A stretch of 39,345 bases of DNA. Source: an uncultured Alistipes sp. (GTDB taxonomy: Bacteria; Bacteroidota; Bacteroidia; Bacteroidales; Rikenellaceae). Below the pieces are notes generated by a model, which made no database searches, was not told where the DNA came from, and saw only the letters and a list, made by a program, of their open reading frames with translations. A program made the translations under genes and the position numbers. Below are positions 24,897 through 31,740 of this stretch, piece by piece. Numbering within the stretch: the first letter of the stretch is position 1; the number at the start of each line of letters is the position of its first letter. The stretch lies in NCBI GenBank assembly GCA_904502005.1, contig CAJGDC010000014.1, positions 1 through 39,345 of the forward strand, given 5' to 3'.

Positions 24897-25481
24897 TTAT
24901 AATAGACCCTTCTCGTAGAGAGTTACAATACGCTCAAGAAGTTGGTCATCCTTCTCAGGGTCGTAGTCGGTTTTAAGATTGTTGCCGAAGATTTTGGCAA
25001 GCGCCTGCCACATACCAGCCTCGAAACCTCCGCGAAACTCTTTAATTATCTCAAAAGCGGTATTATCTACTTGACGGTCAATTAGTTTGAGTAGAACCTT
25101 ACCGTCGTAGATTGTCATCTTTTTGATTACTGGAGTATATTCACGTACAAGTCGCTTCTCTATTCCCTTGATGTATAGTTTCTGCTGTTTTTTGTTTGGT
25201 AGCGCAAGCAGCTCCTGCTCCATACTTGCCATAAGTGTTTTGGCCTCCTCGGCAATGGGGTAGACACGCTTTACCGCCCTTACCATACGGGCATAACGAC
25301 GCATGTCCGGCTTACGGGCATATTTTCGAATAGGTGTGATGTGAAATATCGGAATAGAGTCTCCATTCTCTACCACCCACTCGCTGTGCCAATATGCTCG
25401 CTCTCTTATCCTGCGCTGTCCACTTGTATTATAGGCTACAAAGATTAACGCTAGAGCTAGTATGTAGCGAAAAATTTTCAT
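24897..25481 (-). CDS. DUF4294 exported protein
   Basis: This 194-residue Bacteroidetes-specific protein has a signal peptide MKIFRYILALALIFVAYNTSG and the DUF4294 core: IPIFHITPIRKYARK, RYARMVRAVKRVYPIAEEAK, and a C-terminal helix-rich part with IYDGKVLLKLIDRQ and FRGGFEAGMWQALAKIFGNNLK. Its biochemical function is unknown. It is highly basic in the middle and probably periplasmic. It is single and convergent with the glycosidase gene; TATCTTTG lies 12 bases upstream of the ATG. Confidence 0.85.
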   Translation of the reverse strand: MKIFRYILALALIFVAYNTSGQRRIRERAYWHSEWVVENGDSIPIFHITPIRKYARKPDMRRYARMVRAVKRVYPIAEEAKTLMASMEQELLALPNKKQQKLYIKGIEKRLVREYTPVIKKMTIYDGKVLLKLIDRQVDNTAFEIIKEFRGGFEAGMWQALAKIFGNNLKTDYDPEKDDQLLERIVTLYEKGLL

Positions 25482-25492
25482 ACTTCAATCTG

Positions 25493-25500
25493 CAAAGATA
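25493..25500 (-). promoter_or_regulatory. Promoter -7 box of the DUF4294 gene
   Basis: TATCTTTG on the minus strand, with an expected leader of about 5 nt before the ATG at 25481. It is divergent with the FlK-like gene promoter 22 bases away. Confidence 0.6.
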
Positions 25501-25521
25501 ACGAAATCACCAATAAAGTAG

Positions 25522-25529
25522 TATCTTTG
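25522..25529 (+). promoter_or_regulatory. Promoter -7 box of the FlK-like thioesterase gene
   Basis: TATCTTTG on the plus strand lies 24 bases before the ATG at 25553. The expected leader is about 17 nt. Confidence 0.65.
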
Positions 25530-25552
25530 TGGTGAAAAAATAGACAAATATT

Positions 25553-25921
25553 ATGAATATTGGACTTGTATACACATCAACTACAGTGGTTGATTCGACA
25601 AACACAGCCATTGCCCTTGGCTCGGGCGATATGGAGGTACTTGCAACACCTGCAATGGTCGCTCTTATGGAGAATGCTGCAATGAATGCCGTTGCACCGC
25701 ACCTTGAAGATGGACAGACAACAGTTGGCTCACATATTGAAACGAGCCATCTCAAACCCTCTTTTATTGGAACAACAGTTACTGCTACCGCCACTCTTAC
25801 GGCCGTGGAGGGTCGTAAATTAACCTTTGCTATCGAGGCTTACGAAGGCGAAACGCTCATCGGTAGCGGAACGCATGTTCGCTATATAGTATCTCGTGAC
25901 CGCTTTTTAAATAAACGTTAG
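25553..25921 (+). CDS. FlK-like hotdog-fold thioesterase
   Basis: This 122-residue cytosolic hotdog protein resembles fluoroacetyl-CoA thioesterase FlK. ATPAMVALMENAAMNAV (about 32-48) supplies the Glu on the central helix. TVGSHIETSHLKPSFIGTTVT supplies the Thr/His region and the strand that forms the dimer. It ends in GSGTHVRYIV. Members hydrolyse small acyl-CoAs; the substrate here is unknown, and many bacterial homologues are generic acyl-CoA housekeeping enzymes. Monocistronic. Confidence 0.87.
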   Translation: MNIGLVYTSTTVVDSTNTAIALGSGDMEVLATPAMVALMENAAMNAVAPHLEDGQTTVGSHIETSHLKPSFIGTTVTATATLTAVEGRKLTFAIEAYEGETLIGSGTHVRYIVSRDRFLNKR

Positions 25922-25930
25922 CTTCAGATA

Positions 25931-26090
25931 ACCGAGGAGGTAACCCTTCCACCACACGCCAGCACAACTTTTTGACAGATTGGCATACTATCGCAGATGG
26001 TGTTAAAATGGAAGTGTGCCTTTGAGCTGGCTCAAAAGAGCAAGACTTCCATTTTAACAATAGTTTTATGCTATGCCAAATAGCACAAAC
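25931..26090. repeat. Structured intergenic repeat, copy A
   Basis: This non-coding unit of about 160 bp is repeated at 26183-26340. It begins ACCGAGGAGGTAACCCTTCC. Within it TTGGCATA (25980-25987) can pair with TATGCCAA (26072-26079), enclosing hairpin H1 ACTATC-GCA-GATGGT (25987-26001) and a long hairpin H2 (26002-26058) whose 14-bp outer stem is GTTAAAATGGAAGT/ACTTCCATTTTAAC. Function unknown: possibly a small RNA, a non-autonomous mobile element or a REP-like repeat. Confidence 0.75.
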
Positions 26091-26101
26091 AAGGGACTCG
26101 A

Positions 26102-26133
26102 ATGACACGCAGTTGATGACAACTGCGTGTCAT
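26102..26133. repeat. Perfect 13-bp hairpin between the two repeat copies
   Basis: ATGACACGCAGTT (26102-26114) and AACTGCGTGTCAT (26121-26133) form a perfect inverted repeat with a six-base loop. There is no T-run on either side, so it is not an ordinary terminator. A GC-rich stretch (26134-26182) follows, with a further CGCGC/GCGCG hairpin at 26154-26165. Confidence 0.7.
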
Positions 26134-26182
26134 CACCGAGGGAGTGCCGTAGTCGCGCCTGCGCGCGGTGCGGAAAATCACG

Positions 26183-26340
26183 ACCGAGGTAACCCTTCCA
26201 ACTCCCGACAGCACAACTTTTTGTCAGTTTGGCATACCATCGCAGATGGTGTTAAAATGGATGTTTGCATTTGAGCTTGCTCAAAAGTGCAAAACGTCCA
26301 TTTTAACAATAGCCTATGGCTATGCCAATCTATCACAAAA
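26183..26340. repeat. Structured intergenic repeat, copy B
   Basis: This is the second, diverged copy of the unit at 25931-26090 in the same orientation. The same skeleton is kept: TTGGCATA (26229-26236) with TATGCCAA (26321-26328), H1 ACCATC-GCA-GATGGT (26236-26250), and H2 (26251-26307) with outer stem GTTAAAATGGA/TCCATTTTAAC. A third hairpin AGCC-TAT-GGCT (26311-26321) is clear only here. Differences in H1 and H2 keep pairing. It directly precedes the tRNA-Gln terminator. Confidence 0.75.
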
Positions 26341-26346
26341 AACAAC

Positions 26347-26370
26347 AAAGGCACCTTTTCGGGTGCCTTT
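26347..26370 (-). terminator. Terminator of tRNA-Gln
   Basis: The 9-bp stem AAAGGCACC/GGTGCCTTT with a 6-nt loop starts six bases after the tRNA 3' end. On the minus strand it is followed by GTTGTTTTTTG. Confidence 0.85.
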
Positions 26371-26376
26371 GTGTGT

Positions 26377-26446
26377 TGAGCTGCCGGGACTCGAACCCAG
26401 AACGACAGAACCAAAATCTGCTGTGTTACCATTACACCACAGCTCA
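26377..26446 (-). tRNA. tRNA-Gln (anticodon TTG)
   Basis: A complete 70-nt cloverleaf reads on the minus strand: acceptor TGAGCTG/CAGCTCA, D-arm GTG..CAC, anticodon stem GCAGA/TCTGT with loop TTTTGGT (anticodon TTG at plus 26412-26414, reading CAA), four-base variable loop, and T-arm CTGGG-TTCGAGT-CCCGG. CCA is not encoded. It has its own promoter and terminator. Confidence 0.97.
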
Positions 26447-26468
26447 AACAAGTGCTCGTAAGCGGTGG

Positions 26469-26499
26469 CAAAGGTAAGTAAACTTTTTGACCTTGCAAA
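26469..26499 (-). promoter_or_regulatory. Promoter of tRNA-Gln
   Basis: TTTG (26499-26496) and TACCTTTG (26476-26469) on the minus strand are exactly 19 bases apart, the consensus spacing. Transcription would begin about 17 bases before the tRNA. Confidence 0.8.
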
Positions 26500-26523
26500 A
26501 TTTTACGCTATGAAATATTTTAC

Positions 26524-26531
26524 TATCTTTG
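26524..26531 (+). promoter_or_regulatory. Promoter -7 box of the beta-galactosidase unit
   Basis: TATCTTTG lies 19 bases before the ATG at 26550, with TTTT at the -33 position. The leader would be about 12 nt. Confidence 0.65.
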
Positions 26532-26549
26532 TAGAAAATTCCTAAAACT

Positions 26550-29500
26550 ATGAAAAAGAGTCTTTTTTTATTGGCATTGTTAAGTGCTTTTTCTGCTCAT
26601 GCAACTGGTGTGATTTTTCCGCATCAGAATCCGAAGGTCGTGGAGGTGAATAGAGCAGCAATGCGTTCTAGTTTTATTGTTTATCCTACTGCCGACAAGG
26701 CTGTTCCGGGTAGTTGTTATCGCAACTCGTCAAACTATCAGACCATAGAGGGCGAGTGGAACTTTGTGTGGTTTAAGAGTCTAACAGATGCCTATCCAGA
26801 GGAGTTTTTCTCATTGAATTATGATGACTCAAAGTGGAATAAGATGGTCGTTCCCGGACTTTGGGAGCTAAATGGTTATGGCGACCCTGTATATAGCAAC
26901 AAAGGATATGCGTGGGATAATGTCTTTGAGGATTGCCCACCTAGAGTGCCTCAATATAATAATCACCGAGGCCTTTATCGTCGTTATATCGATGTGCCTG
27001 CAGAGTGGAAGGGTAAGCAAATTTTTGTACATATAGGCTCCGCGACATCAAATCTCAAATTATGGGTAAATGGTAAGATGGTTGGCTACAGTGAGGATAG
27101 TAAGCTGCAAGCCGAGTTTGATATTACTAAGTATCTCAAAGCAGGTCAGCGCAACCTCTTTGCTATGGAGATTCATCGTTGGTGCGATGGCTCATATCTT
27201 GAGGATCAGGATTTTTGGCGTTTGAGTGGTATTGCACGCGACTGCTATATTTATGCTCGTGATAAGGCCCATATTGAGGATGTTAAGTTTACAGCCCTAC
27301 TTGCAAACGACTATCAAGATGGCGCACTGAATCTGAATGTCGATGTTACACCTGGTGTTAAGTGGGTTGATGTTGAGCTTGTTGATGCAGAAGGAAAATC
27401 GCATTATAAAAATCGACTTGCACCAAAGGCTGGTAAGGCAAGCGATGTGGTAGAGATGAAGGATGTCAAGGCGTGGAGCGCAGAGATACCTTATCTCTAT
27501 AAGCTAACTGTTGCTACAGCGAGCGAGGCAGCGGCATTTAATGTTGGATTTAGAAGTGTTGAGATAAAGAATAATCAGCTACTTGTAAATGGTAAGGCTA
27601 TACTTGTAAAGGGTGCCAATCGTCATGAGATGAATCCAGAACGAGGATATGCACTTACATACGAGGATATGGTTCGCGATATTAAGATTATGAAGGAACA
27701 TAATCTCAACGCTGTCCGCACATGTCACTATCCAGACTCTCCACTATGGTACGACCTATGTGATAAGTATGGAATTTATGTTGTTGACGAGGCGAATGTT
27801 GAGTCGCACGGTATGGGTTATGGCGATAAGAGCCTTGCCCATAGAGAGGATTATAAGGATGCACATCTTGCTCGTAATCAGCGTGTTGTTCTTCGTGATT
27901 ATAACCACCCATCAGTGATTGTATGGAGCCTCGGTAATGAGGCTGGTAATGGAGCGAATTTCCATGCTTGCTATGATTGGATTAAGAGTTATGATAAGAC
28001 ACGCCCTGTACAGTACGAGCAGGCATCACACATGTCATATAAAGATATTCCAAAGAACTATAACTCTGATATTGAGTGTCCGATGTATGCATCATATGAT
28101 GAGTGTGAGCAGTATCTGAATGGCAAGCCAACTCGCCCGCTTATCCAGTGTGAGTATTCACATGCAATGGGCAACTCTGTTGGTAGTCTTAAGGAGTACT
28201 GGGATTTAATTCGTAAGTATCCAAGCTATCAGGGCGGCTTTATCTGGGACTTTGTCGACCAGGCTCTGGCTTGGAAGGACCCTAAGACAGGCGTCACATT
28301 CTATCGCTATGGAGGTTGCTATAATGATTATGACCCAAGTGACGAAACATTCTGTAATAATGGTTTTATCTCTGCTTCTCGCAAGCCACATCCAAGTGCT
28401 CGTGAGGTATGGCATCAGTATCAGAATATATGGACATACGCTAAGGATGTTGTTAATGGTATTGTAGAGGTCTATAATGAGCATATGTTCCGTGCAACAG
28501 ATAACTATCGCCTTGAGTGGGAGTTGTCTGAAAATGGAGTGAAAAAGCTCTCTGGAATGGTTGATGAACTTAATGTTCCTGCACAGATGCGTATGAATGT
28601 ACAACTGGGATATAAGCAGGCAGATATTAATCGCTTAAATGGTGAGGTTATTCTTACTGTTCGTTATACTCTTAAGAGTGATGAGCCACTACTTAAGACT
28701 GGACACTGCGTGGCGTATAACCAGTTTGTTGTAAAAGCAATGGATTATGCTGCTAATATCAAGCAGCAGATGAGAATGGATATGCCAAAGGCCGCACCTG
28801 CTATCGACTTGGAGAGTCGTACTATTACTGGTGCTGACTTTAAGGTGTCATTTGATGGTAGAGGTCGTTTGTGTAGCTATATCTACAACGGTAAGCAGAT
28901 GATTTCAAAACCTATCTTCCCTCAGTTCTATCGTGCAATGACTGAGAACGACTACGGTGTGCGTAAGCGTCATGCAAACTCTGTATATTACCACTCTTGG
29001 AAGGCGTTTAGAAATGCTGAAACATATATGGACTTGTTCCTTATGCATACAGAGGGCGAACTGGTAGTTGTTACGGCTGAGTATAGTTATGCCGAAATTG
29101 GTATGCAGGTTAAGATGAGATATGAGATTGATGGTGATGGATATATTTCAGCTTGCATGAGTATGAAGGCTGGCAAACCAAAGTTTGATATTAAGGGTAT
29201 GCTTCGCTTTGGTGTAGAGTTCGCTATGCCAGATATCTTTAATAATATAGAGTTCTATGGCGCAGGTGCAACAGAGAGCTATGCGGATCGTAAGAGTGGT
29301 ACACCTGTGGGAATATATCGTCAGAGTGTTGATGAGCAGTTCTCTATGACATACTCTCGCCCTCAGGAGTCTGGTGCACATTGCGATTTGAGATATTGGA
29401 CTATTACCGACCAGGCTGGTACGGGTCTTAAGGTTATCTCTGAGCAGCCATTCTCTGCAACAGCTATTCCATATCCAATGAGTCAGATTGATATCCATTC

Positions 29501-29678
29501 ACACGACTATCGCAAGTTCCCACAGCTACTTGAGGCTGACGGTAATACCTATGTGAATATTGATAAGGCGCAGTCTGGTATTGTCTGCGAGGATAGCTGG
29601 GGTGCAATACCTCTTGAGCAGTACAGAATACCATATAAGAGTCAAAAGTTCTTATTCTTCATAATGCCTGTTAAGTAA
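26550..29678 (+). CDS. lacZ: Exported GH2 beta-galactosidase (LacZ-type)
   Basis: This 1042-residue family 2 glycoside hydrolase should hydrolyse terminal beta-galactosides. The signal peptide MKKSLFLLALLSAFSAHA indicates export. The GH2 sugar-binding domain comes first (GLYRRYIDVP, NGKMVGYSEDSKLQAEFDIT), then an Ig-like domain and the TIM barrel with KGANRHEMNPERGY. The acid/base Glu464 is in WSLGNEAGNG and the nucleophile Glu535 in QCEYSHAMGNS. The C-terminal Bgal_small_N-like domain completes the LacZ architecture. It overlaps the LrgA-like gene by one base (TAATG), so translation is coupled. Periplasmic action on oligosaccharides is inferred from the signal. Confidence 0.95.
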   Translation: MKKSLFLLALLSAFSAHATGVIFPHQNPKVVEVNRAAMRSSFIVYPTADKAVPGSCYRNSSNYQTIEGEWNFVWFKSLTDAYPEEFFSLNYDDSKWNKMVVPGLWELNGYGDPVYSNKGYAWDNVFEDCPPRVPQYNNHRGLYRRYIDVPAEWKGKQIFVHIGSATSNLKLWVNGKMVGYSEDSKLQAEFDITKYLKAGQRNLFAMEIHRWCDGSYLEDQDFWRLSGIARDCYIYARDKAHIEDVKFTALLANDYQDGALNLNVDVTPGVKWVDVELVDAEGKSHYKNRLAPKAGKASDVVEMKDVKAWSAEIPYLYKLTVATASEAAAFNVGFRSVEIKNNQLLVNGKAILVKGANRHEMNPERGYALTYEDMVRDIKIMKEHNLNAVRTCHYPDSPLWYDLCDKYGIYVVDEANVESHGMGYGDKSLAHREDYKDAHLARNQRVVLRDYNHPSVIVWSLGNEAGNGANFHACYDWIKSYDKTRPVQYEQASHMSYKDIPKNYNSDIECPMYASYDECEQYLNGKPTRPLIQCEYSHAMGNSVGSLKEYWDLIRKYPSYQGGFIWDFVDQALAWKDPKTGVTFYRYGGCYNDYDPSDETFCNNGFISASRKPHPSAREVWHQYQNIWTYAKDVVNGIVEVYNEHMFRATDNYRLEWELSENGVKKLSGMVDELNVPAQMRMNVQLGYKQADINRLNGEVILTVRYTLKSDEPLLKTGHCVAYNQFVVKAMDYAANIKQQMRMDMPKAAPAIDLESRTITGADFKVSFDGRGRLCSYIYNGKQMISKPIFPQFYRAMTENDYGVRKRHANSVYYHSWKAFRNAETYMDLFLMHTEGELVVVTAEYSYAEIGMQVKMRYEIDGDGYISACMSMKAGKPKFDIKGMLRFGVEFAMPDIFNNIEFYGAGATESYADRKSGTPVGIYRQSVDEQFSMTYSRPQESGAHCDLRYWTITDQAGTGLKVISEQPFSATAIPYPMSQIDIHSHDYRKFPQLLEADGNTYVNIDKAQSGIVCEDSWGAIPLEQYRIPYKSQKFLFFIMPVK

Positions 29679-30019
29679 TGAAAGGGCTCTTTGTTATCCT
29701 CGCCTGCTGGCTTGTTGGTAATTGTCTGTCAATAGCAATTAATGGCTATCTGTCGGGTAATATCATCGGTATGCTACTGCTCTTTACGCTACTATGTTGT
29801 GGCGTGGTTAAGGGGGAGACGGTGCGAGGGGCAGCTAAGTTTCTACTAGGTACTATGGCGCTATTCTTTGTACCCTTTGGTGTTGGGCTTATCGACTCTT
29901 ATGGTGTGATTATGGAGAATATTTGGGCTATTGTTGTGGCTACGCTGATTAGTACCGCCGGTGTTATTGTGGCAGTAGGGTGGGTGTTTCAACTCTTAAA
30001 TCGTAAAGGAAATGGTTGA
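29678..30019 (+). CDS. LrgA/CidA-family membrane protein
   Basis: This is a 113-residue inner-membrane protein with four hydrophobic segments. The family signature is visible: SGNIIGMLLLFTLLCCGVV followed by MALFFVPFGVGLIDSYGVI. LrgA is the small partner of an LrgA/LrgB pair first described as holin-like regulators of murein hydrolases, and later linked to pyruvate or glycolate transport in several bacteria and plastids. The ATG overlaps the beta-galactosidase stop, and the 3' end overlaps the LrgB gene by 8 bases, so the three genes are one unit. Confidence 0.9.
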   Translation: MKGLFVILACWLVGNCLSIAINGYLSGNIIGMLLLFTLLCCGVVKGETVRGAAKFLLGTMALFFVPFGVGLIDSYGVIMENIWAIVVATLISTAGVIVAVGWVFQLLNRKGNG

Positions 30020-30707
30020 TACAGTGATACATTCAGAGCTATTTTTGCTAACGCTTACGGTCGGCATATTTTTACTCAGCGGATTTATCTTCCGCAAGAC
30101 TAAGTTTATGCTGCTGCATCCAGTGCTGCTGACGGCTGTAGCTGTGATTATTTTCTTAAAGACAGCAAATATTGACTATAGCCATTATAAACAATCTGTG
30201 GCGCTGTTAGACTTCGCTCTTGGAATGTCAGTTGTTGCCCTTGGCTACCTCATGTACGAGCAGGTTGAAAGGCTTAAAAAGGCTACTATGCCAGTCGTAG
30301 GTGCCACACTTGCAGGTTGTATTGTTGGTATTGGTTTGGTCGTAGGTATTGCACTTATGTTTGGCATGGAGCGAGATATTATCACCTCTATCGCCCCAAA
30401 GTCAGTCACTGTGCCTATTGCTATTGCAGTTAGCGAGCCTCTTGGTGGTCATGTTGCAGTGACTTCGGTGGTTGTGTTTTGCACTGGCGTGTTAGGAAGT
30501 ATTTGTGGCCCTAAGCTATTAGCTCTTGTTGGTGTAAATGACCCTATGGCACGTGGTTTTGCTTTGGGAGCAGCTTCTCACGGTATAGGAACAGCTAGGG
30601 CTATCGAATTGGGGGCCGTAGAGGGTGCAATGTCTGGACTGGCTATGGCTCTTACGGGTTTTGGCACTGCGGTACTATTGCCGATTGTAGAAAAGTATCT
30701 TTACTAA
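30012..30707 (+). CDS. LrgB/CidB-family membrane protein
   Basis: This 231-residue inner-membrane protein has about seven or eight hydrophobic segments. The family hallmark is clear: SVTVPIAIAVSEPLGGHVAVT, then TGVLGSICGPKLL, and GFALGAASHGIGTARAIELG near the C-terminus. It is the large partner of the preceding LrgA-like protein. Pyruvate or organic-acid transport or lysis control are the known family roles; which applies here cannot be read. A terminator follows directly. Confidence 0.93.
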   Translation: MVDTVIHSELFLLTLTVGIFLLSGFIFRKTKFMLLHPVLLTAVAVIIFLKTANIDYSHYKQSVALLDFALGMSVVALGYLMYEQVERLKKATMPVVGATLAGCIVGIGLVVGIALMFGMERDIITSIAPKSVTVPIAIAVSEPLGGHVAVTSVVVFCTGVLGSICGPKLLALVGVNDPMARGFALGAASHGIGTARAIELGAVEGAMSGLAMALTGFGTAVLLPIVEKYLY

Positions 30708-30712
30708 TAGAA

Positions 30713-30736
30713 AAAGGGTTGCAAGAGCAACCCTTT
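30713..30736. terminator. Bidirectional terminator between lrgB-like and manA genes
   Basis: The perfect 10-bp stem AAAGGGTTGC/GCAACCCTTT with loop AAGA lies six bases after the LrgB stop and 23 bases past the manA stop on the other strand. It serves two convergent units. Confidence 0.85.
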
Positions 30737-30758
30737 AATATTTTCTTAGCTAACATTC

Positions 30759-31739
30759 TTAGTCGATATAGTACTCAAGCAGTGTAGCCTTGCCCGAGAT
30801 TGTAATCTCATTGGCTTCTGCAGGTATAAGTACTACCTCTCCTTTGCTAATCACTTCGCTACCATCGTCTGTGATTATCTCTACCTTACCTTCAGTGCAG
30901 TAGTAGAGAACAAATGAGTCTAACTCGCCAAGTTTACGCTCTGTTGAGCCTTCAACCTCAAGAATGTTACATGTGAAGTAGTCACACTTAACTATCTCAA
31001 CTGATTCATTCTTTCTAGCTTTGTACTCTCGCTTACATGCCGCAACGTTTGAGGTGAAATCTATGGCATCAACAGCATAGGCGGTATGTAGCTCGCGTGA
31101 ATTGCCATTGCTATCAACTCTGTTCCAGTCAAATATTCTGTATGTGAGGTCTACGGGTTGCTGTATCTCAATAAGCGTTACACCACCAGAAATTGAATGT
31201 ACGGTTCCTGATGGAATAAGAAATGCATCGCCCGCCTTAACACTTACTGGCTCAATAATATCAGCAACTGAACCCTTAGCTACCGCGTCAATATATTGCT
31301 CGCGGGTGATTTTCGGGTCTTTGAATCCAATATGGAGCATAGCGCCTGGTTCGGCGCTAACAACGTACCACATCTCTGTTTTGCCACAACTGTCGTGTCG
31401 CTCGGCAGCTATCTCATCGTCGGGATGGACCTGTACAGATGTTCTGTCCTTGCAGTGAAGAGTTTTGAGTAGTAGTGGAAATTGTAATCCATAACGCTCA
31501 AAGATTCTTTCTCCAACGAGCTCGCCCATATATACCTCAATAGCCTCTTGAAGATTGTTACCCTTGAAGAAGCCATTAGATATGACAGAAATATTGCCGT
31601 CAAGGCAGCTTACATCCCAGCTCTCGCCGTAGACTTTACTTCGGTCCACGCGAATATGTTGGCCCTTCTTCATCTCCAGAAGTGCCTCGCCGCCCCAGAT
31701 GTGCTGCTTGAGTATTGGTTTGAACTTTATAGGATACAT
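30759..31739 (-). CDS. manA: Class I mannose-6-phosphate isomerase
   Basis: This 326-residue cytosolic zinc isomerase interconverts fructose-6-phosphate and mannose-6-phosphate, feeding GDP-mannose and fucose synthesis or mannose use. The cupin core shows zinc-ligand motifs: SVQVHPDDE (Gln/His), TEMWYVV (Glu) and PSGTVHSI (His). IWGGEAL near the N-terminus and QQPVDLTYRIFDWNR are also typical. It starts one base after the stop of the threonine/cysteate synthase-like gene, so the two are co-transcribed. Confidence 0.95.
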   Translation of the reverse strand: MYPIKFKPILKQHIWGGEALLEMKKGQHIRVDRSKVYGESWDVSCLDGNISVISNGFFKGNNLQEAIEVYMGELVGERIFERYGLQFPLLLKTLHCKDRTSVQVHPDDEIAAERHDSCGKTEMWYVVSAEPGAMLHIGFKDPKITREQYIDAVAKGSVADIIEPVSVKAGDAFLIPSGTVHSISGGVTLIEIQQPVDLTYRIFDWNRVDSNGNSRELHTAYAVDAIDFTSNVAACKREYKARKNESVEIVKCDYFTCNILEVEGSTERKLGELDSFVLYYCTEGKVEIITDDGSEVISKGEVVLIPAEANEITISGKATLLEYYID

Positions 31740-31740
31740 A

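Noticed and set aside
26377..26446. Integration site of a genomic island at tRNA-Gln
   Set aside because: No integrase and no duplicated 3' end of the tRNA beyond a 10-base T-arm match were found; the flanks are ordinary genes.
25857..26498. Two minus-strand ORFs (25857-26108 and 26178-26498) that share a peptide pattern (LLLKW, TSILTPSA, KKLC)
   Set aside because: The shared peptides follow from the duplicated nucleotide element, whose changes preserve stems. One ORF runs through tRNA-Gln, and neither has a domain or promoter.
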